From NCBI RefSeq assembly GCF_009745975.1, contig NZ_WHOL01000076.1, positions 1-40,742 on the forward strand: a DNA stretch of 40,742 nucleotides. The letters run 5' to 3'. Below are positions 10,661-18,712 of the stretch, piece after piece (position 1 is the first letter of the stretch; each line of letters starts with the position of its first letter). This DNA comes from Actinokineospora pegani. Its GTDB lineage: Bacteria; Actinomycetota; Actinomycetes; Mycobacteriales; Pseudonocardiaceae. The translations under genes and the position numbers were made by a program. The notes beneath the pieces are model-generated. The model searched no databases and had not been told where the DNA came from. It saw only the letters and a list, made by a program, of their open reading frames with translations.

Positions 10661-11209
10661 ATGAACGACGACCAGCTCATCGCACGGCGAACCCCGCGGT
10701 CGCGCGCCATCGCCGACCGGGTCCAGGTGGTCCTCGACCTGACATCGAGGTTGAACGTGCTGCCGTTCGCGGACGGCGCGGGGCGCGCCGCCTTGCTGAG
10801 CCAGATCCTCGGCGAGCCGCTTCCCGCGAGCGTCACGATCTACCCACCGTTCTACTGCGACCACGGACTCAAGATCCGACTCGGTGAGCACGTCTTCGTC
10901 AACCAGAACTGCTCGTTCTACGACATCGGGGGCATCACGGTCGGCGACCGCACGATGATCGGGCCGGGGGTGACGCTCAGCACCGCCGGGCACCCGGTCG
11001 CCCCGGCCCAGCGCTACGACGGGATCACCACCGCCCCGATAGTGATCGAGTCCGACGTCTGGATCGGGGCCAACGCCACGATCGCGCCCGGCGTCACCGT
11101 CGGCCGCGGTGCGGTCATCGGCGCGGGCGCGGTGATCGCCAAGGACGTCGCGCCGCTCACCGTGGTCACGAGCGCGGGTCACGTGGAGCGCAGGACCCTC
11201 ACTCCCTAG
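10661..11209 (+). CDS. Maltose/galactoside O-acetyltransferase-type hexapeptide-repeat acyltransferase
   Basis: This encodes 182 residues. The N-terminal helical cap is followed by left-handed beta-helix hexapeptide repeats (VFVNQNCSFYD, ITVGDRTMIGPGVTLS, VIESDVWIGANATIAPGVTVG, AVIGAGAVIAKDV). The TAGHPV motif contains the catalytic His of the maltose acetyltransferase (LbH_MAT) group. It uses acetyl-CoA to acetylate a hydroxyl, usually of a sugar; the substrate here is unknown. It is the last gene before the cluster, and its stop overlaps the convergent epoxide hydrolase stop within CTAG at 11206-11209. Sugar acetylation related to the neighbouring aminoglycoside genes is possible but unsupported. 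Confidence 0.87.
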   Translation: MNDDQLIARRTPRSRAIADRVQVVLDLTSRLNVLPFADGAGRAALLSQILGEPLPASVTIYPPFYCDHGLKIRLGEHVFVNQNCSFYDIGGITVGDRTMIGPGVTLSTAGHPVAPAQRYDGITTAPIVIESDVWIGANATIAPGVTVGRGAVIGAGAVIAKDVAPLTVVTSAGHVERRTLTP

Positions 11210-12348
11210 GTCGTCCTAGTCAGCTCGGCGAAGAACGCCGCGATGTCGCGGGCGAGCAGGTCCGGCTCCTCCATCGCCGGGAAGTGGCCGCCCCGGGGCA
11301 TCTCCGTCCAGCGCCGGACGTCGTAGAGGCGTTCGGCCCAGGTCCTGGGGACCTTGCCCTGGTGGGCGAACTCCCGCCAGAACAGGGCCACCGCGGTGGG
11401 GACCCGCACCCGGTCGGCACTGGTCAGCTCGTACAGGTCGCGGTTGTCGTGGAAGTCGCGCATGGAGTCGGTGATGGTGTTGGTCGCCCAGAACAGGGTC
11501 AGGGTGGTCAGCAGGTCGTCGAGGGCGAAGCGGCTGGTGAGGTCGCCGTCGCAGTCGGACCAGGCCCGCCACTTCTCCAGGACCCAGGCGGCCAGCCCGA
11601 CGGGGGAGTCGGCCAGCGCGTAGCCGAGGGTCTGCGGTTTCGTCTCCTGGACGAGGTGGTAGCCGCCCTCGCGCTCGACGAAGTCCGCCTCGGCCGCGAC
11701 CAGGTCCCGCTCCGGCCCGGTCAGCTCCGAGCCGAGCCACGGGTCGAGCTCCAGGTTGCCCAGGTGCAGCCCGATCAGCGACGGGCCGTGGCGCAGGCCC
11801 AGGAACGTGGCCACGCCCGCGCCGAAGTCGCCGCCGTGCGCGGCGTAGCGGTCGTGGCCGAGACCGGTCATCAACGCGTGCCACAGGTCCGCCGTGTCGG
11901 CCATCGTGTGCCGCCGGGGCGGGCGCGGGGTGAAGCCGTACCCCGGCAGCGACGGGATGACCAGGTCGAAACCCGGGCCCGGGATCCCGTGCGCCACCGG
12001 GTCGGTGAGCGGGGCCACCAGCGGCAGCAGCTCGGTGAACGTGCTGGGCCAGCCGTGGGTGAGCAGCAGCGGGACCCGGCCGTGGCCGGACACGGCGCGC
12101 TGGTGGACGAAGTGGACGTCCACATCGCCCACCAGCGCCGTGCTGTGCTCGAAGCCGTTCAGCCACGCTTGCCGCGCCCGCCAGTCGAACCGGTTCGCCC
12201 AGTGGTCGACCACCTCGCGCAGGAAGGCCAGGTCGGTCCCCTGCGACCAGGGCGCGCCCGGGGCCGGGGTCGGCCACCGGGCGGCGCGGAGCCTGGCCCG
12301 CAGGTCGGCCAGCACCGCCTCATCGATCGAGACGGTGAACGGTCTCAC
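11206..12348 (-). CDS. Microsomal-type epoxide hydrolase (alpha/beta hydrolase with EHN domain)
   Basis: This 380-residue protein begins MRPFTVSID, the standard start of the epoxide hydrolase N-terminal domain. The GTG at 12348 overlaps the preceding aminotransferase stop as GTGA; a second GTG at 12354 is less likely. The family layout is complete: an N-terminal lid with RWPTP, the oxyanion motif HGWPSTFTE, IPSLPGYGFTPRP, and HGGDFGAGVA with the nucleophilic Asp at about residue 174. The His is near PRGGHFPAMEEPDLLA. It opens epoxides to diols through a covalent ester. It is the last gene of the operon that starts at 17750. An epoxide intermediate is not part of known aminoglycoside routes, so its role is open; it may be a hitch-hiker from the flank. 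Confidence 0.85.
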   Translation of the reverse strand: MRPFTVSIDEAVLADLRARLRAARWPTPAPGAPWSQGTDLAFLREVVDHWANRFDWRARQAWLNGFEHSTALVGDVDVHFVHQRAVSGHGRVPLLLTHGWPSTFTELLPLVAPLTDPVAHGIPGPGFDLVIPSLPGYGFTPRPPRRHTMADTADLWHALMTGLGHDRYAAHGGDFGAGVATFLGLRHGPSLIGLHLGNLELDPWLGSELTGPERDLVAAEADFVEREGGYHLVQETKPQTLGYALADSPVGLAAWVLEKWRAWSDCDGDLTSRFALDDLLTTLTLFWATNTITDSMRDFHDNRDLYELTSADRVRVPTAVALFWREFAHQGKVPRTWAERLYDVRRWTEMPRGGHFPAMEEPDLLARDIAAFFAELTRTT

Positions 12349-13688
12349 CCGCACGGCTTCGGGGCGGCCCCCACCTCGCCGCGCTCGCGGGCGGCGATGG
12401 CGGCGACCGTCTCATCGATCTTGGCCAGCAGTGCGGCGTCGTCGACCAGCGCGCCGCCGAACGCCTCGGTGGCGAACTGCAGGCGCCGGGCCTCGGTGAC
12501 CTCGCTCGGCCGGTGCCCACCCGCCGCCAGCACCGTGGCCACGGCCTTGTCGAACGCCCCGAGCGCGAAGTCGACCTCGTCGTCGCCCCACGCGGCCGTG
12601 ATCATCTGCGTGCCGCCGTCGTCGAAGTAGACGCCGTTGTCGAACGCGGCCCGGAAGATGTCCCTGGTCAGCTCGTCGGAGTCGAGCACGACGTCGAACA
12701 GCATCGGCGGGCCCGCCACCAGCGCGGGCACGCCCGCCGCGGCGAGGATGTCGGCCATGCCCGTGCGCAGCCGGGTGCCCACCTCGGCGGTGCGCTCGTA
12801 CACCGAGCCGTCCGCCATCGTGTCCAGCACCGCCAGCGCCGCGGCCATCGGCACCACCTCGCGGGTGTAGGTGCCGCAGATGCCCGCCTTGTCGTAGGCG
12901 TTGATGACGTCGGCCTTGCCCAGCACCGAGGAGATGCTGTGCCCGTTGCCCAGGCCCTTGCTGATCGTCATCAGGTCGACCGGGACGCCGTTCGTGCCCG
13001 CCAGACCCCTGGTGCCCCAGCGGAAGCCGGTGATCACCTCGTCCAAGGCGAACAGCACGCCGTGGTCGGCGCAGAGCTTCGACAGCCGCTGGTAGTAGTC
13101 GACGTCGAACCAGGCGGGCTCGGGGGTGACGAACACGCAGGCGATGTCGTCGGCGAACTCCTCGAGCAGCCGGGCCAGCGCGGTCTCGTTGTAGCCGAAG
13201 TTGACCACCCGGGTGCGCGGCTCGAAGCCCATGTTGAGGTAGGCGAGCTGCCAGTCGTGCCAGCCGTGGTAGCCGGAGGTCAGGACCAGTTCCCGGTCGG
13301 TGGCGGCGCGGGCCAGCCGGATCGCGGTGCTGGTGGCCTCGGAGCCGGTCTTGCAGAAGACCGCCTTCTCCACCGGGTAGCGCTCGATCAGCTTGTCGGC
13401 CAACCGGACCCGGTGCGGGGTCAGCGTGGTCGCGAACACGGTGCCGTTCTCGCGCACGCAGTCGACGACCGCCTCGACCACGGCGGGGTGCCGGTTGCCC
13501 AGCAGCAGCGCGCCGCTGGCGGCGGTGGCGTCGAGGATGCGGTTGCCCTCGACGTCGCGCATCCAGGAGCCCTCGGCGGCCTCGATCACCACGGGGTACC
13601 GGCTGGCGATGTCGTACTGCTCGGCGGCGGTGACCCGGCGGGCGTGGGCGAGGGTGTCGAGGTTGCCCTTGGCGAGGGTTCCGGTCAT
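12345..13688 (-). CDS. Class III PLP aminotransferase 1 (BtrB/Neo18-like, glutamate-1-semialdehyde mutase fold)
   Basis: This 447-residue fold-type-I enzyme contains the family signatures AVFCKTGSEATSTAIRLARA, YHGWHDW, FALDEVITGFRWG and MTISKGLGNGH, with the PLP lysine at residue 244. In neomycin and butirosin, Neo18 and BtrB aminate the 6'-aldehyde of oxidised paromamine to neamine using glutamate or glutamine, and this gene is a candidate for that step. A strong AAGGGGAAG site precedes the ATG. A second enzyme of identical length and lysine position is encoded at 16407-17750, so the two probably arose by duplication and divided the work. Which one acts at C6' cannot be decided from sequence by eye. 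Confidence 0.88.
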   Translation of the reverse strand: MTGTLAKGNLDTLAHARRVTAAEQYDIASRYPVVIEAAEGSWMRDVEGNRILDATAASGALLLGNRHPAVVEAVVDCVRENGTVFATTLTPHRVRLADKLIERYPVEKAVFCKTGSEATSTAIRLARAATDRELVLTSGYHGWHDWQLAYLNMGFEPRTRVVNFGYNETALARLLEEFADDIACVFVTPEPAWFDVDYYQRLSKLCADHGVLFALDEVITGFRWGTRGLAGTNGVPVDLMTISKGLGNGHSISSVLGKADVINAYDKAGICGTYTREVVPMAAALAVLDTMADGSVYERTAEVGTRLRTGMADILAAAGVPALVAGPPMLFDVVLDSDELTRDIFRAAFDNGVYFDDGGTQMITAAWGDDEVDFALGAFDKAVATVLAAGGHRPSEVTEARRLQFATEAFGGALVDDAALLAKIDETVAAIAARERGEVGAAPKPCG

Positions 13689-13702
13689 GGGATGCTTCCC
13701 CT

Positions 13703-14965
13703 TCACTTGGTGGTGTCTGCGGTCGGGTTGGGAGTGGCGGCGCGCACGGCGCCGCCGAGGTCGCGCAGTTCGGCGTCCAGCACCCGCTGCGGGTAGAGCA
13801 CCGACAGCAGCGGGGCGGCCATGGCGGTGGTGACCAGGGCCATGATCACCATGAGGGTGTAGAGCTGTGGGGTGAGCAGGCCCATTTGGACACCGATGCT
13901 GAGCACGACGAGTTCGGTGAGGCCGCGGGTGTTCATGAGTGTGCCCAGGACCGCTGATTGCCGTGGCGGGCAGCCGCAGGCCCTGGCCGCCGCGTAGGCG
14001 CCGAGGAACTTGCCCGTGATGGCCGCCACGAGGATGAGCGCGAGCCAGCCCAGGCCGCTCGAGGTGAACGCGCCCAGGTCGATGTTCAGCCCGGCGACGA
14101 TGAAGAAGATGGGCAGCAGCAGGACGCCGTTGAGCTCGGCGACCTTCTCGTGCACCAGTTGGCGCACGCCGCTGGGTGGCATGACGACGCCGAAGAGGAA
14201 CGCGCCGAAGATCAGGTGCAGGCCGATCCACTCGGTGAACGCCGCGGACAGCAGCATCCCGGCCACGACGACGGCGAGCTTCCCCGGCCCCAGCACCCGG
14301 TCATCGGCCATGATCTTGGCCAGCGCCGGGCGCACCCCCCACAGCATCAGCGCCAGGTAGGGCACCGACAGCGCGAGCAGCCACTGGTCGTCCGCGCCCT
14401 GCCCGCTCAGCGCGACGGCCACCGCCAGCAGCACCCAGGCCAGCGCGTCGTTGATGGCGGCCGAGGTCAGCGCCAGCGACCCGGAGGCCGTGCGCTGCAT
14501 ACCCCGGTCGGTGAGCAGGCGCGCGAGCACGGGGAACGCGGTGATCGACATGGCGACCGCGAAGTAGACCAGGAACGCGGTGTGCGAGCCGTCCGGGGCG
14601 TGCCGGCCCGCCAGTGCCAGCGCGACCAGCAGGCCGAGGCCGAAGGGCAGGGCCATGCAGCTCACCGCCACCGCCACGGCGGTCTTGCCGCTCCTGCGCA
14701 CGGTCGCGGTGTCGAGCTCCATGCCCACGACGAACATGAACAGTGCCACGCCGAGGTTGGCCAGGACGGACAGGTCGGAGCGGATGGCGTCGGGGAACAG
14801 CGCGGCCCCGGGCGCGGTGGCGACCAGCAGCGGCAGCACCAGCACCCCGGCGAGGACCTCGCCGATCACCGGCGGCTGACCCAGGCGCCGCGCTCCCGCG
14901 CCCAGCAGGCGGGCCAGGGTGATGATCAGGGCCAGGACGACGAGCAGGGTGACGATGTGGCTCAC
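13703..14965 (-). CDS. CPA2-family Na+(K+)/H+ antiporter
   Basis: This is a 420-residue membrane protein with about 12-13 hydrophobic segments. Signature stretches include PPVIGEVLAGVLV, ANLGVALFMFVVGMELD, SITAFPVLARLLTDRGM and SAAINDALAWVLLAV. The Asn-Asp pair in the last is the ion-binding position of electroneutral cation/proton antiporters. Further on is MNTRGLTELVVLSIG, typical of KefB/NapA-type carriers. The GTG at 14965 overlaps the deacetylase stop (GTGA), so the gene belongs to the operon. Antiporters of this family occur in several 2-deoxystreptamine clusters, and a role in export or in balancing charge and pH during production is inferred. A longer reading of the frame past 14965 is a shadow of the upstream genes. 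Confidence 0.87.
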   Translation of the reverse strand: MSHIVTLLVVLALIITLARLLGAGARRLGQPPVIGEVLAGVLVLPLLVATAPGAALFPDAIRSDLSVLANLGVALFMFVVGMELDTATVRRSGKTAVAVAVSCMALPFGLGLLVALALAGRHAPDGSHTAFLVYFAVAMSITAFPVLARLLTDRGMQRTASGSLALTSAAINDALAWVLLAVAVALSGQGADDQWLLALSVPYLALMLWGVRPALAKIMADDRVLGPGKLAVVVAGMLLSAAFTEWIGLHLIFGAFLFGVVMPPSGVRQLVHEKVAELNGVLLLPIFFIVAGLNIDLGAFTSSGLGWLALILVAAITGKFLGAYAAARACGCPPRQSAVLGTLMNTRGLTELVVLSIGVQMGLLTPQLYTLMVIMALVTTAMAAPLLSVLYPQRVLDAELRDLGGAVRAATPNPTADTTK

Positions 14966-15654
14966 GACGCCACCAGCGAGCCTGCGAGCAGGTCGGTCAG
15001 CAGCGCCGCCGCGGCGGCGTCGTCGGTCCACAGCCGCTCGCCGTGGCGGTGCAGCACCGGCAGCACCTCGCCGGGTAGCTGGGAGGGGAAGTGGTGCACC
15101 CCGGTCGCCTTCGCGGCCCAGCGCGCGCCGAGGTCGACGGTGACGGTGTGCGCGGCGTACGCCGCGGACCGCCCGTCGGCGTAGGGGAGGTCCTCGTACC
15201 ACACCACCGGGGCCGCCGGGGCGACGCGCAGCACGGCCTGGCGGACCGCGGCGTGGTCGACGTGCCCGCCGACCGCCAGCGGCGCCAGGACGAGGTCGGG
15301 GGCGACCGCGTCCAGCGCGGCGCCGAGCAGGGCCGCCGCGGAGTCGACGACCTCGGCCGCGGGCTCGGCGCCCATCTCCGTCTCGTCGGTGTACCCGCGC
15401 AGGCTGGCGTCGGACAGGTCGTGCCGGGTCAGCCGCACACCGGCCCACGCGGCCCAGGCGTCCTCCTCCGCGGCCCGCACCGCGACGGCCTCGAGCGTGC
15501 CGTGCGCCGGGTCGCCGGGCGCGTAGCGGGTGGTGCCGAAGAACGTCTGCCCGGCCAGCCCGACGCCCGCCTCGGTCAGGCCCCGCACCGCGCCGCCCAA
15601 CGACCAGGCCAGGTCGTCCGGGTGGGGGGACAACAGAAGCGCTGTCGCCGCCAT
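14962..15654 (-). CDS. PIG-L zinc N-deacetylase, candidate 2'-N-acetylparomamine deacetylase (BtrD/Neo16-like)
   Basis: This 230-residue LmbE/PIG-L protein has the zinc-binding HPDD at residues 11-14 (SPHPDDLAWSLGG) and the third ligand in GGHVDH (His131 or His134). In neomycin and butirosin, Neo16 and BtrD remove the acetyl group left by transfer of GlcNAc to 2-deoxystreptamine, giving paromamine. The presence of a DOS N-acetylglucosaminyltransferase in the same cluster makes that the natural role. The ATG at 15654 has a good AAGGAG site, and the stop overlaps the antiporter start. The APH gene lies 15 bases upstream in the same operon. Confidence 0.86.
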   Translation of the reverse strand: MAATALLLSPHPDDLAWSLGGAVRGLTEAGVGLAGQTFFGTTRYAPGDPAHGTLEAVAVRAAEEDAWAAWAGVRLTRHDLSDASLRGYTDETEMGAEPAAEVVDSAAALLGAALDAVAPDLVLAPLAVGGHVDHAAVRQAVLRVAPAAPVVWYEDLPYADGRSAAYAAHTVTVDLGARWAAKATGVHHFPSQLPGEVLPVLHRHGERLWTDDAAAAALLTDLLAGSLVAS

Positions 15655-15669
15655 GGTCGCTCCTTAAGC

Positions 15670-16410
15670 TCAGAAGAACTCGTCCAGCAGCAGGTAGAAG
15701 TGCAGGCGCTGGGCGTCCTCGGCCGTGCCGTACTCGGTGAGGACGCCGGGGCCGAGGTCCCGCACGAGCAGGGACAGGTCGCGCCACCGGTCGGCGCGGC
15801 CCAGCCTGCCCACATCGATCAGCCCGGTGACCCGGCCGGTGCCCGGGTCGACCAGGACGTTGTCCGCGCCCAGGTCGCCGTGGCAGGTGACCAGGTCCTC
15901 CTCGGGCGCGGGGGTGGCGTCGAGCTCGGCGAGCAGATCGGCCGCCGACCACCCGGCGTGCGCCGGGTCGAGGTCGTCGAGGTCGACCAGGCCCCGTTCG
16001 GTGGCCGTCGCCGCCCACGCCCGCGCGGCGGGCAGCGACAGGTCGAACGGGCAGTCCTCGACGGCGTGCAGCTCGCGCGCCAGTTCCGCGACCGGGCCCA
16101 GCACCAGCCCCTTGTCCACAGTGGAGGCTGGAACGCCCGGCACGGCCAGTGTCACCAGCCACGAGAGGCTGTCGTGACCACCGACCTCCACCACCTCGGG
16201 AACCGGGAAGCCCTTGCCGCGCAACCACTCCAACCGCTGCGCCTCGCCCGCCGGGTGGAACCGGCGGTCCTGCTCGCGCCGAGGGGGCGTGGTCTTGACG
16301 TAGTGCGTGTGCTTGCCCTCGACCCGGTACACCCGGGTCCCGTACGACCGGACGGCGACCGTGCGCCACCGCCCGGGCAGCGCGGGCAGCGACAGGGCCG
16401 GGGCGTTCAC
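15670..16410 (-). CDS. Aminoglycoside 3'-phosphotransferase-type kinase, APH(3')-like, self-resistance
   Basis: This 246-residue protein shows the aminoglycoside kinase core: a conserved N-lobe lysine near VYRVEGKHTHYVKT, the catalytic motif CHGDLGADNVL (Asp179, Asn184), and the metal-binding Asp199 in GLIDVGRLGRADRWRD. It ends in HFYLLLDEFF, the C-terminal signature of APH(3') enzymes from neomycin-type producers. It would transfer phosphate from ATP to the 3'-hydroxyl of a 4-substituted DOS aminoglycoside and so protect the host or mask an intermediate. It is slightly shorter than usual (about 260-270). The GTG start overlaps the aminotransferase stop (GTGA). An APH(3') implies that the product, or an intermediate, keeps a 3'-hydroxyl, consistent with no deoxygenation genes being visible. 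Confidence 0.87.
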   Translation of the reverse strand: MNAPALSLPALPGRWRTVAVRSYGTRVYRVEGKHTHYVKTTPPRREQDRRFHPAGEAQRLEWLRGKGFPVPEVVEVGGHDSLSWLVTLAVPGVPASTVDKGLVLGPVAELARELHAVEDCPFDLSLPAARAWAATATERGLVDLDDLDPAHAGWSAADLLAELDATPAPEEDLVTCHGDLGADNVLVDPGTGRVTGLIDVGRLGRADRWRDLSLLVRDLGPGVLTEYGTAEDAQRLHFYLLLDEFF

Positions 16411-17750
16411 TCCACCACCGGTGTCGCCGAGGTGCCCGGCCCCGGGGTGCCCCGGCCGATCAGCTCGACGGTCTCGGCGAGGCGGGCCATCGCGGGCCCG
16501 GTGTCGACCGGGGACCCGCCGAACGCGTCGAGGGCGAACTTGCTCCGCAACCGCTCCGGCAGCTCACCCGCCTCGACGTCGGTGCGCGCGGCGACCTGCC
16601 TGGCGCCCTTCTCGAACGCCTCCAGCGCGTGGTCCACCTCGGCCTGGCCGAACGCGGCGGTCACCATCTGGGTCCCGCTGTCCTCGAACCACGCGCCGTG
16701 GGTGTACGCGGCGGCGTAGATGTCCCAGGACAGCTCCTCGGAGGCGGTGACGACGTCGAACATCATGTCCGGGCCCGCGACGTGCGCGGCGATGCCGACC
16801 GAGGCCAGCACGTCGCGCATGCCGTCCTTGAGCGCGCGGCCCATCCGCTCGGAGTGCTCGTGCACCGACCCGTCCTCGATCTCGTCCAGCACCGCCAGCG
16901 CGGCGAACATGGGCGTGATCTCGCGGTTGTAGGTGCCCGCGATCCCGGCGGCGTCGTAGTGGTCCATCAGCTCCCGGCCGCCCAGGACCGCGGCGATGGC
17001 GTGCCCGTTGGCGATGCCCTTGCTCATCGTGACCATGTCCGCGCGCACCCCGCCGGTGCCGTTGAGCCCGCGCGACCCCCAGCGCAGCGCGGTGATCACC
17101 TCGTCGAGGATGAACAGCACGCCGTGCTCGGCGCACAGCCGCGACACCCGGTGGTGCCACTCGAGGTCGAACCACGCGGGCTCGGGGGTGAGGATCACCG
17201 CGGCGACGTCCGAGCCGAACTCGGTGAGCAACCGGCGCAGCGCGGTCTCGCTGTAGCCGAAGTTCGCCACCCGCGTCCTCGGGTCGAAGCCCATGTTGCG
17301 GTAGGGGCGCTGCCACTCGAACCACCCGTGGTACCCGGCGGTCAGCACCAGGTCGCGGCCGGTGGCGGCGCGCGCGATCTGGATGGCCGCGGTCGTCGCC
17401 TCCGAGCCGGACTTGCAGAAGACCGCCTTCTCCCCGGCCGGGTAGCGCGCGCACAGCCGCTCGGCCAGCTCCAACCGCTGCGGGGTGATCGTGCTGGCGA
17501 ACACCGCGCCGTGGTCGCGCACCGAGCGCACCACGGCCTCGACGACGGCCGGGTGCCGGTTGCCCAGCAGCAGCGCGCCGCTGGCCGCGGTCACGTCGAG
17601 CACGCGGTTGCCCTCCAGGTCGCGCATCCACGACCCGTCGGCGCTGTGGAACACCGACCCGAACCGGGTTCCCACGTCGAACCGCTCGGCGGCGGTGACC
17701 CGCCGCGCCCTGTCGATCGCGGCGGCGTTGGACTCGGCGACGGCCGTCAT
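16407..17750 (-). CDS. Class III PLP aminotransferase 2 (BtrB/Neo18-like)
   Basis: This 447-residue paralogue of the enzyme at 12345-13688 has the same length and the same PLP lysine (residue 244, MSKGIANGH). It shares AVFCKSGSEATTAAIQIARA, YHGWFEW and FILDEVITALRWG. It opens the six-gene minus operon, with an ATG preceded by GGGAGGAAA. One paralogue should convert the 6'-oxo intermediate to the 6'-amine; the other could aminate a second oxidised carbon. A longer reading (start at 17783) adds a short histidine-rich leader before the good ribosome site and is not used. Confidence 0.88.
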   Translation of the reverse strand: MTAVAESNAAAIDRARRVTAAERFDVGTRFGSVFHSADGSWMRDLEGNRVLDVTAASGALLLGNRHPAVVEAVVRSVRDHGAVFASTITPQRLELAERLCARYPAGEKAVFCKSGSEATTAAIQIARAATGRDLVLTAGYHGWFEWQRPYRNMGFDPRTRVANFGYSETALRRLLTEFGSDVAAVILTPEPAWFDLEWHHRVSRLCAEHGVLFILDEVITALRWGSRGLNGTGGVRADMVTMSKGIANGHAIAAVLGGRELMDHYDAAGIAGTYNREITPMFAALAVLDEIEDGSVHEHSERMGRALKDGMRDVLASVGIAAHVAGPDMMFDVVTASEELSWDIYAAAYTHGAWFEDSGTQMVTAAFGQAEVDHALEAFEKGARQVAARTDVEAGELPERLRSKFALDAFGGSPVDTGPAMARLAETVELIGRGTPGPGTSATPVVE

Positions 17751-17833
17751 CGGTTTCCTCCCAGGAAGGTGGAGATGGTGCACAATGGAGTGAAGGTGGT
17801 TTTCCCAGTAATACCCGAGAAACGAGGGCGCGA
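17751..17833. promoter_or_regulatory. Short divergent promoter region between aminotransferase 2 and the unknown plus-strand gene
   Basis: These 83 bases must hold the promoters of the six-gene minus operon and the plus gene at 17834. On the plus strand TAATAC (17809-17814) is a plausible -10 hexamer about 20 bases before the GTG, but no good -35 is seen. No palindrome stands out. Confidence 0.3.
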
Positions 17834-18712
17834 GTGGACACCGTCGAGGTCGAGGCAGGCGACTGGCTGCGCGAGTGGGTCGCGGACAACCCGGCGCTGG
17901 GCGAGCGCGCGGCGCTGGTGGCGCGCTGGGTGTCGGACCCGACCCCCCGGGAGGAGATCGCGCCCGCCGAGGGGATGGCGCTCGGCGAGCTGCTGCGCGC
18001 GTTCAACGACACCGGCCCGCTGGGCGAGCCGCTGCGGTTCGCCTACCGCGCGGCGGGTTTCGAGTGCGTCCCGATGACGGGCACCTGCGACGACATCGCC
18101 GACGACCGGTGGCCGCAGTTCGGCGTGCCGACGACCCTGCGGGTCTACCTCGCCGACCCGTCCCTGCTGCCGCCGGGGATGTGCGAGGCGGCCGACTGGA
18201 ACTTCATGGACGCCGGGCGGCCGGGCTTCCTCGGCTACGCCTACGGCGCCAGCCACGACGGCACGCTCTACCTCGCGGGCGTGCAGAGCGACATCGCCGT
18301 CCGCTACAGCTACCTGTTCCAGGGCCGGGCGGGCGGCGCCGAGGTGCGGGTGGGCCAGGACGTGGTCACCGTGCCCGCCCAGGAGATGGTCGACCGCTAC
18401 GCCGCGCACGTCCCGGTGCTGCGCCGGACCTTCCAGCGCTACTGGATCCAGGTCATGCTCGGCGCGGCGACCGCCTGGGCGCTGCGCGAGGGTGTCGGGG
18501 GCATCGGCATCCTGCGCTTCCCGCCGCGCCCCGAGGAGGACGTGCGCGGGCACGTGGTGGACCGCGTGTACCGGGAGCTGCCCGACCGGATCGGCGCGGT
18601 CAAGCGGCGGGTTGTGGTGGGGGGCAGGGGACACGACTACGCCGTCTCCGCCGTGGCCGACGTGGTCGCGTACCTCGGCTCGAGGTTCAGCCGGGACGAG
18701 TCCGCGCCGTAG
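17834..18712 (+). CDS. Protein of unknown function within the aminoglycoside cluster
   Basis: This encodes 292 residues from a GTG with a GAGGG site. I do not recognise the family. The sequence is soluble, without signal peptide or transmembrane segments. It has a Cys- and aromatic-rich centre (ECVPMTGTCDDIADDRWPQF, then AADWNFMDAGRPGFLGYAYG), SYLFQGR, a long amphipathic helix around RYAAHVPVLRRTFQRYWIQVM, and LREGVGGIGILRFPPRP. It is the only plus-strand gene between two minus operons. Its last 76 bases overlap the 3' end of the convergent GMC oxidoreductase, yet both frames look coding. It could be a tailoring enzyme or a binding protein; no function is assigned. Confidence 0.7.
   Translation: MDTVEVEAGDWLREWVADNPALGERAALVARWVSDPTPREEIAPAEGMALGELLRAFNDTGPLGEPLRFAYRAAGFECVPMTGTCDDIADDRWPQFGVPTTLRVYLADPSLLPPGMCEAADWNFMDAGRPGFLGYAYGASHDGTLYLAGVQSDIAVRYSYLFQGRAGGAEVRVGQDVVTVPAQEMVDRYAAHVPVLRRTFQRYWIQVMLGAATAWALREGVGGIGILRFPPRPEEDVRGHVVDRVYRELPDRIGAVKRRVVVGGRGHDYAVSAVADVVAYLGSRFSRDESAP

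Noticed and set aside
13703-16369. An 888-residue minus-strand reading upstream of the antiporter
   Set aside because: Its first half overlaps the well-supported deacetylase and APH genes in another frame; the antiporter begins at the GTGA overlap at 14965.
18637-18712. Frameshift or mis-called end explaining the 76-base convergent overlap
   Set aside because: Both frames run without disturbance to normal stops and keep their codon character up to the overlap, so a true tail-to-tail overlap is the simpler reading.
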